From contig CAIIXF020000010.1 in the NCBI GenBank assembly GCA_903813345.2, positions 8,247,669-8,309,668 of the forward strand: DNA of 62,000 bases. Reading direction: 5' to 3'. Of the stretch, positions 46,257 to 56,813 are shown piece after piece. Numbering within the stretch: position 1 is the first letter of the stretch; every line of letters starts with the position of its first letter. Both the position numbers and the translations under genes were made by a program. A model generated the notes under the pieces. That model worked only from the letters and a program-made list of their open reading frames with translations, was not told where the DNA came from and ran no database searches. Source of the stretch: Owenia fusiformis (lineage: Eukaryota > Annelida > Polychaeta > Sabellida > Oweniidae).

Positions 46257-47231
46257 CAGGGTGACCCAAAAAAATGCAAGCCTCCATTTCTTCAATATTT
46301 TTCTTAAATGGAGGTAAATTGCTCTGAGATTTGGCACACAAGAACTTCATTCAATGTGGGATCCTCTGGCAAAGTTCTAATAACGATAGTCTCATATTGA
46401 TCGAGTTATGGTTGTTTCAAAATATGCTCCATATATCGTCAATTTCGCTGAAAACAAACTTGCAATGTTCAAGGTAAACTGTTCATAACACGGATGCATT
46501 CTTCCCCATGAGTATGGCTCAAATTTTTGCAGGAATGCTTGTTGGAGTTCTGCAATTGCAGTAGGGTTATTTTCATACACATTATCCTTTAAATAACCCC
46601 ATATATAGAAGTCAGGGGCATTGAGATCAAGACTGTGGGATGACCATGGGTTCTCCATCCTAGGAGAGATAATCTCATCATAGAAATGACTAGTGAGCCA
46701 GGCTATGCTATCATAAGAAGTGTGAGGAGTAGCCCCATCCTTCTAGAATCACTGTTCTTGTCTATTGAAGCCTGTATGTCATTCTAGAACTGCCTAGAAC
46801 TTCCTGGGAATGCCAATATTGCGCTGTGTGTTAACAGTTACAGTGTTGCCATTATCAACCTCAAACCAAAAGGGGCTGATGATTTCATGTTTGGAAATTG
46901 GCAGCCCAAGCTGTGCATTTAACAGAATGAAGGGGCCTTTGAAGCACTTCATCTTGAATTTGTGATCCCAGAACACATTATTTCTTGAGTTTACATGTTC
47001 AGAAAGAAGGGAATGTGATTCTTCCGAAAACCTAACATTGGAAATGGACGACATTTGGAGCATATTTTGGAACGACCATAACTCTATCAATATAAGACTC
47101 TGATTATTGAAACTTTGTCAGAGGATCCCATATTGAATGAAGTCCATGTGTGCCAAATTTCAGAGCAATTCACCTCCATTTAAGAAAAATATTGAAGAAA
47201 TGGAGGGTTGCATTTTTTTGGGGTCACCCTG
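46257..47231 (-). mobile_element. Tc1/mariner-like transposon, 975 bp, decayed
   Basis: The ends CAGGGTGACCCAAAAAAATG and its complement are flanked by TA (46255-46256, 47232-47233). The inverted repeats extend for roughly 170 bp. It contains transposase remnants on the minus strand. Confidence 0.85.
46392..47090 (-). pseudogene. Mariner-type transposase remnant
   Basis: Two open segments in the same frame (46794-47090 and 46392-46658) are separated by stops. The upstream one has RFSEESHSLLSEHVN and a downstream GNTVTVN block. The other has SLDLNAPDFYIWGYLKDNVY, the C-terminal catalytic block. In related proteins the first block reads FSDESHF; here the Asp is Glu, so a catalytic residue appears lost in addition to the stops and truncations. 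Confidence 0.8.
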
Positions 47232-48009
47232 TACATAACTAAGATTTTCTCGGATAAATGGTGTCTTACAATTGACTAACTGATTCTATTATCAACATCA
47301 GGTAATGCATGATCTATCCAATGGATTAACGAAAATACTTGATTCCAATATGGCAAAAAAAATTATTCCATGTATGAATTTATAGTGTATTTATTGCATC
47401 AATATTCGTAACATTAATATCTTCGGTTTTTACCCCACGGAGTAAGTTAAACCGAACATAAACAAAACCAGTTACAACAAATGGTACCTACTATCCCACA
47501 TATAATTGACTGTCTTACACAACAAATATGTAAGATGCTTCAAAAGTGTATTCGACCCGATCAAATATAAATTTGATAAGTATTTTAAATATGTGCGATG
47601 CCAAGTACCATTCGTATTATGGAATTTTTTCTGTAGCTTTATTCCATTTTCACACTTTTGTATTTGATTACAACCATTCGATATTCCACTTTATTAAAAT
47701 AATTCGAAACACATAATAAATTTGTTTGTTTTTACACATTTATATTTGATTTATGTACCTATATATGCGGTAAATGCACTTGTATATGCGGTTTATGTTA
47801 TTCAGTGTTTGGTAAAATGTCACATATTTAAGTCCATGTACACACACGAACAAAGACGGTTGACGCATAAATTTAGAACACGCATCAAATACAAATACAC
47901 TTTAGAACCAAACAATGTCCATTTACCGAACAATCATAGGCTACAAGATAGCACGGACATATAATGACTCACCCCACATAATTAATGACATGTACTTTCG
48001 CATAAAATC

Positions 48010-48041
48010 ATGTGGGGTAAGTCACGTGACTTACCCCACAT
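48010..48041. promoter_or_regulatory. 32-bp perfect palindrome centred on CACGTG
   Basis: gtaagtcacgtgacttac is embedded in a perfect 32-bp palindrome. CACGTG is the canonical E-box; a regulatory role is inference only. It sits in segment B. Confidence 0.6.
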
Positions 48042-49038
48042 AAATGACACATGCTGCATGCAGTATAAAAGCATTCGGTAAATCACGTGACCAGTGACGT
48101 AGAAATTATTTAAAAATGGATGAAACAAGCGAGGAATAAGAATTTGAACAAGATTCATATTCACAATTCAGAGGGGAAATTGAGAAGTTATTAGAACATT
48201 GCAGCATGAGGCTACAATTAAGCGATCCTTTCTTAATACAAGATACGTGTTCGCGATTGGAGAATCACACCAGAGCTCTTGGAATATATAGATGGCGCAA
48301 GTCACGTGACTTACCCCACATCAAAACAGTGAACATTGGTTTATATAAAATCATTCGGTAAGTCACCCCACAAATAAATATGTTTACCACAAATGAATAT
48401 TTTTACCCAATACGAATGGTACTTGGCATCGCATATATAAAATACTTATCAAATTTATATTAGATCGTGTCGAATACTGTTTTGAAGCATCTTACATATT
48501 TGTTGTGTAAGACAGTCAATTATATGTGGGATAGTAGGTACCATTTGTTGTAACTGGTTTTGTTTATGTTCGGTTTAACTTACTCCGTGGGGTAAAAACC
48601 GAAGATATTAATGTTACGAATATTGATGCAATAAATACACTATATCGTATTGGGTAAATATATTCATTTGTGCTAAACATATTCATTTGTGGGGTAAGTC
48701 ACGTGACTTACCGAATGATTTTATATAAACCATTGTTCACTGTTTTGATGTGGGGTAAGTCACGTGACTTCGACCATGTGACTTGCGCCATCTATATATT
48801 CAAAGAGCTCTGGTGTGATTCTCCAATCGCGAAAACGTATCTTCTATTAAGAAAGGATCGCTTATGTAGCCTTATACCCGTTGTAATGATCTAATAACTT
48901 CTCAATTTCCTCTCTGAATTGTGAATATGAATCGTATTCAAACTCTTTTTCCTCGCTTGTTTCATCCATTTTGAAATTTCTATGTCACTGGTCACGTGAT
49001 TTACCGAATGGTTTTATGCTACATGCAGCATGTGTCAT

Positions 49039-49074
49039 TTATGTGGGGTAAGTCACGTGACTTACCCCACATAA
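49039..49074. promoter_or_regulatory. 36-bp perfect palindrome centred on CACGTG
   Basis: Inverted counterpart in segment B', with two more matched pairs on each side. Partial copies of the same gtcacgtgac core occur near 48300, 48700 and 48760. Confidence 0.6.
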
Positions 49075-49461
49075 TTTTATGCGAAACATGTCATTAATTA
49101 TGTGGGGTAAGTCACTATATGTCCGTGCTATTTTGTACTCTATGCTTGTTCGGTAAATGATCATTGTTTGGTTCTAAAGTGTATTTGTATTTGATGCGTG
49201 TTCTAAATATATGTGTCAACTGTCTTTGTTCGTGTGTGTACATGGACTTAAATATGTGATATTTTACCAAACCCTGAATAAAATAAAACCGCATATACAA
49301 GTGCATTTATCGCATATATAGGTACATAAATCAAATATAAATGTGTAAAAACAAACAAATTTATTACGTGTTTCGAATCATTTTAATAGAGTGGAATATC
49401 GAATGGTTGTAATCAAATGCAAAAGTGTGAAAATCGAATAAAGATGCAGAAAAAATTCCAT

Positions 49462-50356
49462 ATGAATTGCATAGTGCATCATTTTGCAGATATTACATAA
49501 TGCATTCATTGACTCATGGTCAACAAGGTACGGGTAAAACTCCTTTTAGTATTTCACAAAATAATGAAATATAAACAATTTACACATTTCTGAAATGCTG
49601 TACCTTTAGTGATTCCTTCGACCTGGAAAGTGGTTTGTTATGTTAAAACTTAAAATAATATCTAAACAAATCTGTTTAGTGTATAAAAACAATAAAAGTT
49701 AATATGTTTAATATCAAATATTATTAGACATATGAATATAACCTAAAATAAGAAATCTTTTTCTCGTATTCCATTTTAAAATTGGTTGAATGATTTTGGC
49801 ACAGTAGAAATGATGGTCATGATTCATTCTGATACTCATAGCATCTTTTTGTTTCACCTGAAACATGCTCTGATATTATGAGGCATATTCTGTGATCTGA
49901 GCACATCAGATGGGAAGAGTTATAACTGTGTAATAAGTGTGATAGTTATCATGTAATCATTTACCTAATGTCAATATATTACATCATAGGCATTGTATTT
50001 AACAGCAGATATTAGCACAGGTACGTGTACACAAGTTTAATGACCCCAATTAAATGAAATATGAGCTGGGATTAAAGATCTTAAAAATCCTCAATTTTGG
50101 GCTCTCCTGGATCGCCAAATCAAGCTCATTATATCATGGCATCTCAGGGCTGAGAAGAAATGAGATGTCATGGTATATCATGATGGTCATGATTAAATAT
50201 TATATGTAATATGCCCTGATGCTGTAACATCAATGGTCCTTTATAATCAGGTATGACTGGAATACTGGACAAGATCTTATAAGGTTACAGTTTCCATATA
50301 ACGTATGTTCCATATTACTACCCCAAATCTCCATTGTGTAAGTTTATGAGTCATTA
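49462..50356. other. Intergenic or intronic, nothing seen
   Basis: A/T-rich stretch left of the retrotransposon. Confidence 0.5.
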
Positions 50357-51640
50357 TGTAAGGACCCTGGGGTAATAGTTAAATAATAACAAAGGGGAAG
50401 TTTAACTAAGAAACAAAATCAGGGCCGTACGTTAATGGGGGAAATAAATAATTAACAGTTGGTAGTGTGACCAGTAAATATGGGGGCAAATGAAATAAAT
50501 ACAACAACAATGAATGGTAGCGTGGAAATTTGGAAAGCAAATTGGAATAAGTAAATTTAAATAAATGGTAGCGTGAACGTGGAATTATATGAAAGGGAAC
50601 TAAAGTTTAATGAATATGAGGTGTACTGATAAATACAAATGTGTGAGACTATATTACAAAACGAGAAACAAATAAAATAAAGTTTCAAATCAATCTATTG
50701 TAAATTAAATCTCAAAGATAATAAACACAAATACAATGTTACAAATGAGGTTTGTTGGCACTAGAATATGTTAGTCTGGCTCACCCACTGTTCTGGTTCT
50801 CTCTGGTCAGACATCATAGCAAGACGGCAAAACAGCAATTCTATCCCAAGTGTTGATTTCAAGTTAAATTCAAAAATATAAGCTAAATGTTGTAGGAACA
50901 GAAGTACAAACGTTCAAGTGACTGTCAAAGGCGTACAATGATGACCAAAGGAACCAGACAGAATATATACGATGGGCAACCAGATTACCATAGTCTAGTG
51001 TAGTACCTGACCCTTCAGCCAGACACTAAACAAATGGATGATTATTCTAACTAGGGATAATCTACAAATCATCCCTTTGATCCAACGGGATAATCTAAAA
51101 CTAATTACTACTTGGTACTATTCTACAAACTACAACTAATCGTCTATTCAAAAAGTCTGAATAGAGTCTGGTAAAGTAAGTTCGAAGTAATAAAATTGCG
51201 TGCGCACCTGTACTGAGTGTACAGGTCGCTTGAAAATGGATTTAAATGACAAACTTACTGAATGCGAAAAGTAAAACGAAATTATTAATTTAATCAATAG
51301 CAATAAAATAAAAAGTGAAATGACAATCGACAACAAGTGTCTACATAAAATACAAGTTGAATAAAAGTTACAAAATAATGATTGAAAGATACAAAATACG
51401 GAAAAGACCATGCCGGAAATACTGGAAAAGTAAAATACTTAATTCGCCATTTCCAACATGGCCGTCAAAACAAAGTAAATCTAAATATTTGAAATATGAG
51501 AGTAAAAAGGCAAATATAAGGTAAATATGTACACTAAACTACAACTTACTAGCATAAAATATAAACGGAGGGGTTAAATATGACGCCCGGCGATCGGAAA
51601 AGACCAAGGGTTTACCACCTTTTGATCGCCGGTCGTCACA
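50357..51640 (-). repeat. 3' LTR of the retrotransposon
   Basis: Same length as the 5' LTR. The only differences noticed are C at 50782 (T at 60134) and T at 51035 (G at 60387). Confidence 0.95.
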
Positions 51641-51655
51641 TCACTCCCCCTTTAA
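51641..51655 (-). other. Polypurine tract
   Basis: The minus strand reads TTTAAAGGGGGAGTGA immediately before the 3' LTR TGTGACG, the expected plus-strand primer position. Confidence 0.85.
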
Positions 51656-51774
51656 AAACAGGTTCGACCCGAACCAACAGAAAGAAAAAAATATATATGT
51701 ATATATACACAAGAGTCCATTAACTAAAGAGTCCAATGTTGATTTTAAGGCCTCATTGGCAGTGTTCATATTCA

Positions 51775-52641
51775 TTATAGCTCATCCATCGATTCTGGAG
51801 GGGTGAAAATGAAATGGTCCACTGAGTCTGCTTTGGACACCCTCTCCCCCTGACTTAGTTTGTAACGATCTAACTCATCAGGGGAAAGGGCGCCCACTAC
51901 TTTCTCAGGCAGGACCACCTCCAGGCTCATCAATGGAACAACCTCTGAAGATCCCTCCTTCATTGCTGTTCTCCTTCTCTTTCTCCTTCGCCTCTTCTTG
52001 GCAGGCCCACAGACCATGAGGTGTGTCATGCCTACCACCCGGTTGGGGGAATCTGAAGCAGCAGAAGTGGGGGGCTTCTCAGGAGTTTGGGCAAGGGTGC
52101 CCTCAAACTGGTGAAGAAGCTCACCAGTGACGACACCCCGCTCCTGGAAGACGACCTTCCTCTTGGGGAGCGTTACGGTAACGTCCACGTGGGGACTTAC
52201 AATTGTAGCTGGCACTGATTGTCCTTCGAAGTATGCAAGCTTCACTGGAAGGCTCTCAGGGACTAAAGTTTGAGTAGTTGGGGCCGGGGGCTCAGCAATG
52301 CGTGCCACCCGGACTACTGCTGGTGGTTCAACCTCTGTAGATGGGGCTGGGGATGCAGCCTCAGTAGTTGGGGCCGGGGGCTCAGCAAGCCGTGCCACCC
52401 GGACTACTGGGGACTGTTGAAGCTGGGGGCTCTTCTTCATCAGTTTCACCCTTGCCCGACAGACCTTGACATGGGCCTTCAGCAGTTTCCAGGTGGGGAA
52501 CTTTTCCTCACATATGATGGCACCCTTGTTGTTGCGTCTCATGATGGTAGTCCTGCATTCCTGAAAGAACAAAATGGGGAAAGGGATGGTGAGGGTTTGA
52601 GGGTGACTAGGGGCACATATTAAAGCAATATCATTTAACAT
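51775..52641 (-). CDS. ORF3 of retrotransposon, basic nuclear-type protein
   Basis: 288 codons in the position where env occurs in errantiviruses, but with no signal peptide or membrane segment. ATG overlaps the pol stop in ATGTTAA (52641-52635). Near the N-terminus, C-x3-F-x5-L-x2-H-x3-C matches the second half of a C2HC zinc finger, but the first Cys is not at the C-x2-C position. A Pro-rich duplication (VVRVAR-L/I-AEPPAPTT) follows, then a strongly basic AKKRRRRKRRR likely nuclear signal. A good 3' splice site (TTGTTCTTTCAG|GAATGC at 52560) lies inside, so a spliced mRNA may encode a form starting at ECRTTIMRR. Function unknown. Confidence 0.6.
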   Translation of the reverse strand: MLNDIALICAPSHPQTLTIPFPILFFQECRTTIMRRNNKGAIICEEKFPTWKLLKAHVKVCRARVKLMKKSPQLQQSPVVRVARLAEPPAPTTEAASPAPSTEVEPPAVVRVARIAEPPAPTTQTLVPESLPVKLAYFEGQSVPATIVSPHVDVTVTLPKRKVVFQERGVVTGELLHQFEGTLAQTPEKPPTSAASDSPNRVVGMTHLMVCGPAKKRRRRKRRRTAMKEGSSEVVPLMSLEVVLPEKVVGALSPDELDRYKLSQGERVSKADSVDHFIFTPPESMDEL

Positions 52642-55600
52642 GTTATGGAGTACACCTCATACCCATCTAACCAGGATGGTACCTTTGCCTGACGGGAGGG
52701 TCGTTTATTTCGATCAGGAGTTGAAGGACCTTGGGCAATTGTTTGGGAGACCTCCTCAGGGGTGGAAGGTGGAATATCAGAATTAAATTCAGGGGGTTTC
52801 TCTCCCAAAAATGGTTTTAAACGATTGCTATGTACAACCTTTTCTTTCCCCTTTATTTCCAACATGTACCGGAGATCATCAAGTTTTAGGAGAACCTTGA
52901 AGGGGCCATGCCAATGATTGGCGAATTTGGGGGTCTGACCTGTCTTGGCTAGGGGGATGTGTAGCCAGACTAGATCATTTTCATGGTACTCCACTAGATT
53001 AGCCTTTAAATCATATTGCCTCTTTTGGTTATTACTCGACAGAGAAATATGATTACGGGCGGTTTCATGGACATGGAGGTTTTGACAGTAGGTGGTTGCA
53101 GCACTATCTTGGGGTACATTGTTGTAACTTGGGGGTGGCCGACCAAGCACCAGATCCGCTGCAATATGTGGGCGACGACCAAACATCAATTCAGAGGGAG
53201 CAAATTTGGTCGTTTCATGTACAGCAGATCTGAGGGCAGACGCAACAAAAGGAAGGAACTGGGGCCAATCTCGGTGATGGCTTGAGACAAGTTTGGCAAG
53301 CATGGATTCGATTGTCCGGTTAGCTCGTTCGACGAGCCCATCAGACTGGGGATGATAAGGGGTGGTACGGGTCTTGTTGATTTCAAAAATACGACAAACC
53401 TCCTGGAACAGTCGAGACTCAAATTGGGCACCTTGATCAGAATGAAGCTGTAATGGGGCACCATAGCGGCAGAAAAACTCAGTGATCAAGGCATTGGCGA
53501 CTGTGGCTGCTTCTTGATTTTGCATGGGAAGAATTTCAGGGAATTTTGTAAAATAATCTTCAATGACTAGGACATATTTGAAACCTTCCTCAGACTGTGG
53601 CAAAGGGCCTAAAATATCAATTCCTATACGTTCAAGTGGGGCCCCAACATTATATTGCTTCATTGGGGCTTTGGCGCGAGTCCCTGGATTTTTCCTTCTT
53701 TGACACTCTTTGCATTCTGCAACCCATTTCGCCACATCCCCTTTGAACCCAACCCAATAATATCGAGGTCGAAGCCGATTAATTGTTTTAGCCACCCCAA
53801 GGTGACCAGTATCAAGAGAATTGTGGAGGTGGGTTAACACTTGGGACCGAAGGGACTTTGGGACTAGGATTTGCCATTCCACCAAGTTTGTATCAGAATG
53901 CACCCACTTCCTATAGATAACTCCATTCTCTAACTTATACCTATCCCATTGGGACCAGTACTGTTTGAGGAGAGGAGACCGATCAGAAATAGTTTGCCAA
54001 TCTGGCCGCTTTCCCTCTTCTAACCAGGTGAATAGTGTGGACATTTCGGGGTCTTGGAGCAAAACATCTTTCATTCCTTGCTCCGTCAAATTTGGTGCCC
54101 AATGGCAATCAGAAACTGGATTGGAACAGTCATCAGATCTATCCGTGCCCGGACTGACAATCCGAACAGAGGGAGTGGATATCAAATCAATGTCGAAGCT
54201 GACACGGTAAATAACAGGGCCATCATTGGAGTCCTCATCAGTTTGGCTGCTGAGAGGGGGTGTGCGTCCAAGAGCAACCTGTCTATCACAATAGCGGCAG
54301 TCAATACATGGGACTCTGGATAAGGCATCAGCGTTGAGGTGCTTCCTGCCAGCCCGATGGGAAATGGTAAAGTCATACTGACTTAGGTACTCGAACCAGC
54401 GGGCCAGCTGTCCTTCAGGGTTCTTAAATCGGAAGAGCCATGTAAGGGCACTGTGGTCAGTTCGAATGGTAAAAGGATTCCCATAGAGGTAGTGGTGAAA
54501 GTGTTTCACTGCTTTGACAATAGCCAGTAACTCCAACCGGGTAGCACAATAGTTCCTCTCACATTTGGAATGGGTCTTACTGAAGTTCTGTACAACCCTC
54601 TCCTCACCATCTACTATTTGGGATAGCACCGCACCAGATCGACAAGCACTGGCGTCAGTGTCAAGGATCAATGGTTTAGTTACATCAGGGTAATCTAAAG
54701 TTGCTGCATTCAAGAACAGTCTCTTCAGCTCTTCAAAAGCTTCGCCACATGGGGTGGTCCACCTGAAGACAGCTCCCTTGTCAGTTAGGCGGACCAGGGG
54801 CTCAGAAATGCCAGCAAAGTTGGGAATGAATTTCCTGTAGTAGGAACAGTGGCCAAGAAATGCTCGCACCTGTCGGACTGTTTTGGGGGTAGACCAGTCT
54901 CGTACAGCAGCAAACTTGTCAGGGTCTATAGAAATGCCACGCTCAGAGACTACGTGTCCAAGATAGCATACTTCAGATTGGAACAAATGGCATTTCTTAG
55001 GGGACAGTTTCAAATTTGCATCTCGAAGTTTTTCAAAAACTTTAGATAATCGGTCAAGATGTTCTTCTACTGTTGAACTAAAGATTATTATGTCATCAAG
55101 GTAGACGAGACAACAATCGGTGTTCAAACCGGATAGAACGACATTCATCAGACGTTGGAAGGTTGCAGGGGCGTTTGACAAACCAAAGGGCATCACGGTA
55201 AACTCATAGAGTCCCCATTTGGTGGAAAATGCAGTTTTCGCTGAGTCAGCATCATTCATAGCTACCTGCCAGTAGCCACTAGCCAAGTCAAGGGTGCTGA
55301 AGTATTTAGAACCCTTTAAACTGTCTAAGGTGTCGTCTATCCTTGGCAGAGGATAGGCGTCCTTCACAGTTACTTGATTTAGCTGACGATAGTCAACACA
55401 AAAACGGAGTGATCCATCTTTCTTGGGGACAAGTACGATTGGGGAAGCCCAAGGTCCATTGGAGGGTCGGGCAATACCTTTTTCAAGGAGCTCCTCAACA
55501 ATTTGCCGACCTTCACGCTCTTTGGAATAGGGTAATCTTCTTGGAGGCTGCCGGATGGGTTTAGCATCTCCCGTGTCTATCTCATGCTGAACCTTGTCTG

Positions 55601-56813
55601 TCCGACCAATGTCAAACTTGGACTGGGCAAAGAGGTCTGCATTAGTTTGTAGAAATGTCTTCAACAACACCTTCTCAGTTGAGGTCAAAGATTTCCCACT
55701 TTCAGAAAACAAGTCCTGTAAGTGGTCAGGGAAACAGTTCGAGTCTGTAACATTCTCACTGGGAACAAAGTCAACATTTTCTTGTATAGGGAGTGAATCA
55801 GGTTCACTCCCTTCAGCAATAACACCGAGGCGAATTGAGTCAGGGTCCTTAAATAGCATTTCAGGGCAAATAACAGGGTCAACCGGGTCAAAGGTCAATG
55901 GAGTTGCTTTCTGCAACTCATTCAAGTGGTCGACAGCCATTAAATCAACAAAATCATCGCTGCTATTATTCAGGGGAACATCAGCCTCAGGTGTTTGACA
56001 AGGGTCTGGACTAGGGAAAATAGAGTTCACTTCACATTGTTTCTCTGACAAATCCTCTGGGAATGGGGGCAATGGATCATAGATGGGTTCCCCAGAGGCA
56101 ATTGTCATGTTTCTATACAAAGTCATGGGCTGGAGGCCAAGATTGGCAATCCTTATGGGAATAAAGGGGTTACGGGGACTAACCACAGCTTTAGCCACCA
56201 TGAGATTATTTAAACTGGGGCTTGGATTTGCACTTTGGGAGACGAGTAATGGAGTGTCTCCCCATTCACATTCAGTCCGTCCAGGGACGATCATTTCACT
56301 GTTGGGCGGCACTGTGATGGTTTCCTCCATTAACAGTTTGCAAGAGGGGGACAAGGTGTTTTCAAAGACACATTCAAAAATATCCCCATTTAACTTCAAA
56401 GTTCCCTCTTTCACATTCATTATCCCACAATTTTCCTCCAAAAAGTCAAATCCCAAGATAGCTGAGCAGGACAGTTTACTGACAAGAAAGAGATGTGAAA
56501 ATTTGGTGTCACCAATTTTGAATTCTTGCTTTACTCTCCCCAGAATTGAAGATTGGCTTCCATCAGCCAGGGTAACACTTGAGCCTAGTGGGTTTTTGGC
56601 AGGGACATTAAAACTATGTCCTAAACATTTTGCAGTCTGTTCAGAAAGTAAACTCACTTGAGCACCAGAGTCAATTAAAGCTGGGATGGAAAGACATGGG
56701 AAATTCAATTCAAGGCAGAGGCCATTGTAGCCACTTTGGATTTTAAAACTGGTGGGCCTTTGTGGCTGGGATGCTGAATCGAGGCCCACCGACTCAGCAC
56801 ATTCTAGTTTCCC
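52635..56813 (-). CDS. pol: pol polyprotein (PR-RT-RNase H-IN), expressed by -1 frameshift
   Basis: The open frame has no ATG near its start (the nominal first codon at 56789 is GTG), consistent with expression as a gag-pol fusion. Counting from 56789 (1,384 residues): protease DSGA at 40-43; RT with Asp 501 and YLDD 563-566; RNase H Asp 710, Glu 753, Asp 778, Asp 821; integrase zinc finger His 989/996, Cys 1026/1029; catalytic Asp 1058, Asp 1118, Glu 1154 (35 residues between the last two). A GPF motif lies near 1295-1297, with no chromodomain behind it. All catalytic residues are present and no stop interrupts the frame. Its TAA overlaps the ORF3 start. Confidence 0.95.
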   Translation of the reverse strand, partial: GKLECAESVGLDSASQPQRPTSFKIQSGYNGLCLELNFPCLSIPALIDSGAQVSLLSEQTAKCLGHSFNVPAKNPLGSSVTLADGSQSSILGRVKQEFKIGDTKFSHLFLVSKLSCSAILGFDFLEENCGIMNVKEGTLKLNGDIFECVFENTLSPSCKLLMEETITVPPNSEMIVPGRTECEWGDTPLLVSQSANPSPSLNNLMVAKAVVSPRNPFIPIRIANLGLQPMTLYRNMTIASGEPIYDPLPPFPEDLSEKQCEVNSIFPSPDPCQTPEADVPLNNSSDDFVDLMAVDHLNELQKATPLTFDPVDPVICPEMLFKDPDSIRLGVIAEGSEPDSLPIQENVDFVPSENVTDSNCFPDHLQDLFSESGKSLTSTEKVLLKTFLQTNADLFAQSKFDIGRTDKVQHEIDTGDAKPIRQPPRRLPYSKEREGRQIVEELLEKGIARPSNGPWASPIVLVPKKDGSLRFCVDYRQLNQVTVKDAYPLPRIDDTLDSLKGSKYFSTLDLASGYWQVAMNDADSAKTAFSTKWGLYEFTVMPFGLSNAPATFQRLMNVVLSGLNTDCCLVYLDDIIIFSSTVEEHLDRLSKVFEKLRDANLKLSPKKCHLFQSEVCYLGHVVSERGISIDPDKFAAVRDWSTPKTVRQVRAFLGHCSYYRKFIPNFAGISEPLVRLTDKGAVFRWTTPCGEAFEELKRLFLNAATLDYPDVTKPLILDTDASACRSGAVLSQIVDGEERVVQNFSKTHSKCERNYCATRLELLAIVKAVKHFHHYLYGNPFTIRTDHSALTWLFRFKNPEGQLARWFEYLSQYDFTISHRAGRKHLNADALSRVPCIDCRYCDRQVALGRTPPLSSQTDEDSNDGPVIYRVSFDIDLISTPSVRIVSPGTDRSDDCSNPVSDCHWAPNLTEQGMKDVLLQDPEMSTLFTWLEEGKRPDWQTISDRSPLLKQYWSQWDRYKLENGVIYRKWVHSDTNLVEWQILVPKSLRSQVLTHLHNSLDTGHLGVAKTINRLRPRYYWVGFKGDVAKWVAECKECQRRKNPGTRAKAPMKQYNVGAPLERIGIDILGPLPQSEEGFKYVLVIEDYFTKFPEILPMQNQEAATVANALITEFFCRYGAPLQLHSDQGAQFESRLFQEVCRIFEINKTRTTPYHPQSDGLVERANRTIESMLAKLVSSHHRDWPQFLPFVASALRSAVHETTKFAPSELMFGRRPHIAADLVLGRPPPSYNNVPQDSAATTYCQNLHVHETARNHISLSSNNQKRQYDLKANLVEYHENDLVWLHIPLAKTGQTPKFANHWHGPFKVLLKLDDLRYMLEIKGKEKVVHSNRLKPFLGEKPPEFNSDIPPSTPEEVSQTIAQGPSTPDRNKRPSRQAKVPSWLDGYEVYSITC
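56751..56813 (-). promoter_or_regulatory. -1 ribosomal frameshift signal: GGGAAAC plus H-type pseudoknot
   Basis: In gag frame the RNA reads G GGA AAC (56813-56807) directly before the TAG stop; slipping -1 enters the pol frame, which is open from 56816. After a 7-nt spacer, UGCUGAGUC (56799-56791) can pair with GAUUCAGCA (56780-56772; 9 bp, one G-U). The adjoining GGUGGGCCU (56790-56782) can pair with AGGCCCACC (56759-56751; 9 bp, perfect). Order S1-S2-S1'-S2' makes an H-type pseudoknot with loops of 0, 1 and 12 nt. The 0-nt first loop is tight, so a terminal pair probably opens. GGGAAAC is a known retroviral -1 site (simian retrovirus 1 gag-pro). Confidence 0.85.

Larger units (their letters stand above)
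47382..49461. repeat. Interleaved inverted repeats (A-B-A'-B')
   Basis: Segment A (47382-47618) is inverted at A' (about 48408-48645); segment B (47619-48406) is inverted at B' (about 48655-49461). The order A-B-A'-B' is not a simple palindrome, since each pair of arms encloses one member of the other. Arms are mostly collinear with scattered mismatches. No reliable target duplication or ORF was found. Confidence 0.8.

Noticed and set aside
53016-56661. Plus-strand frames up to 192 residues opposite pol
   Set aside because: Shadows of a long, biased coding frame on the other strand.
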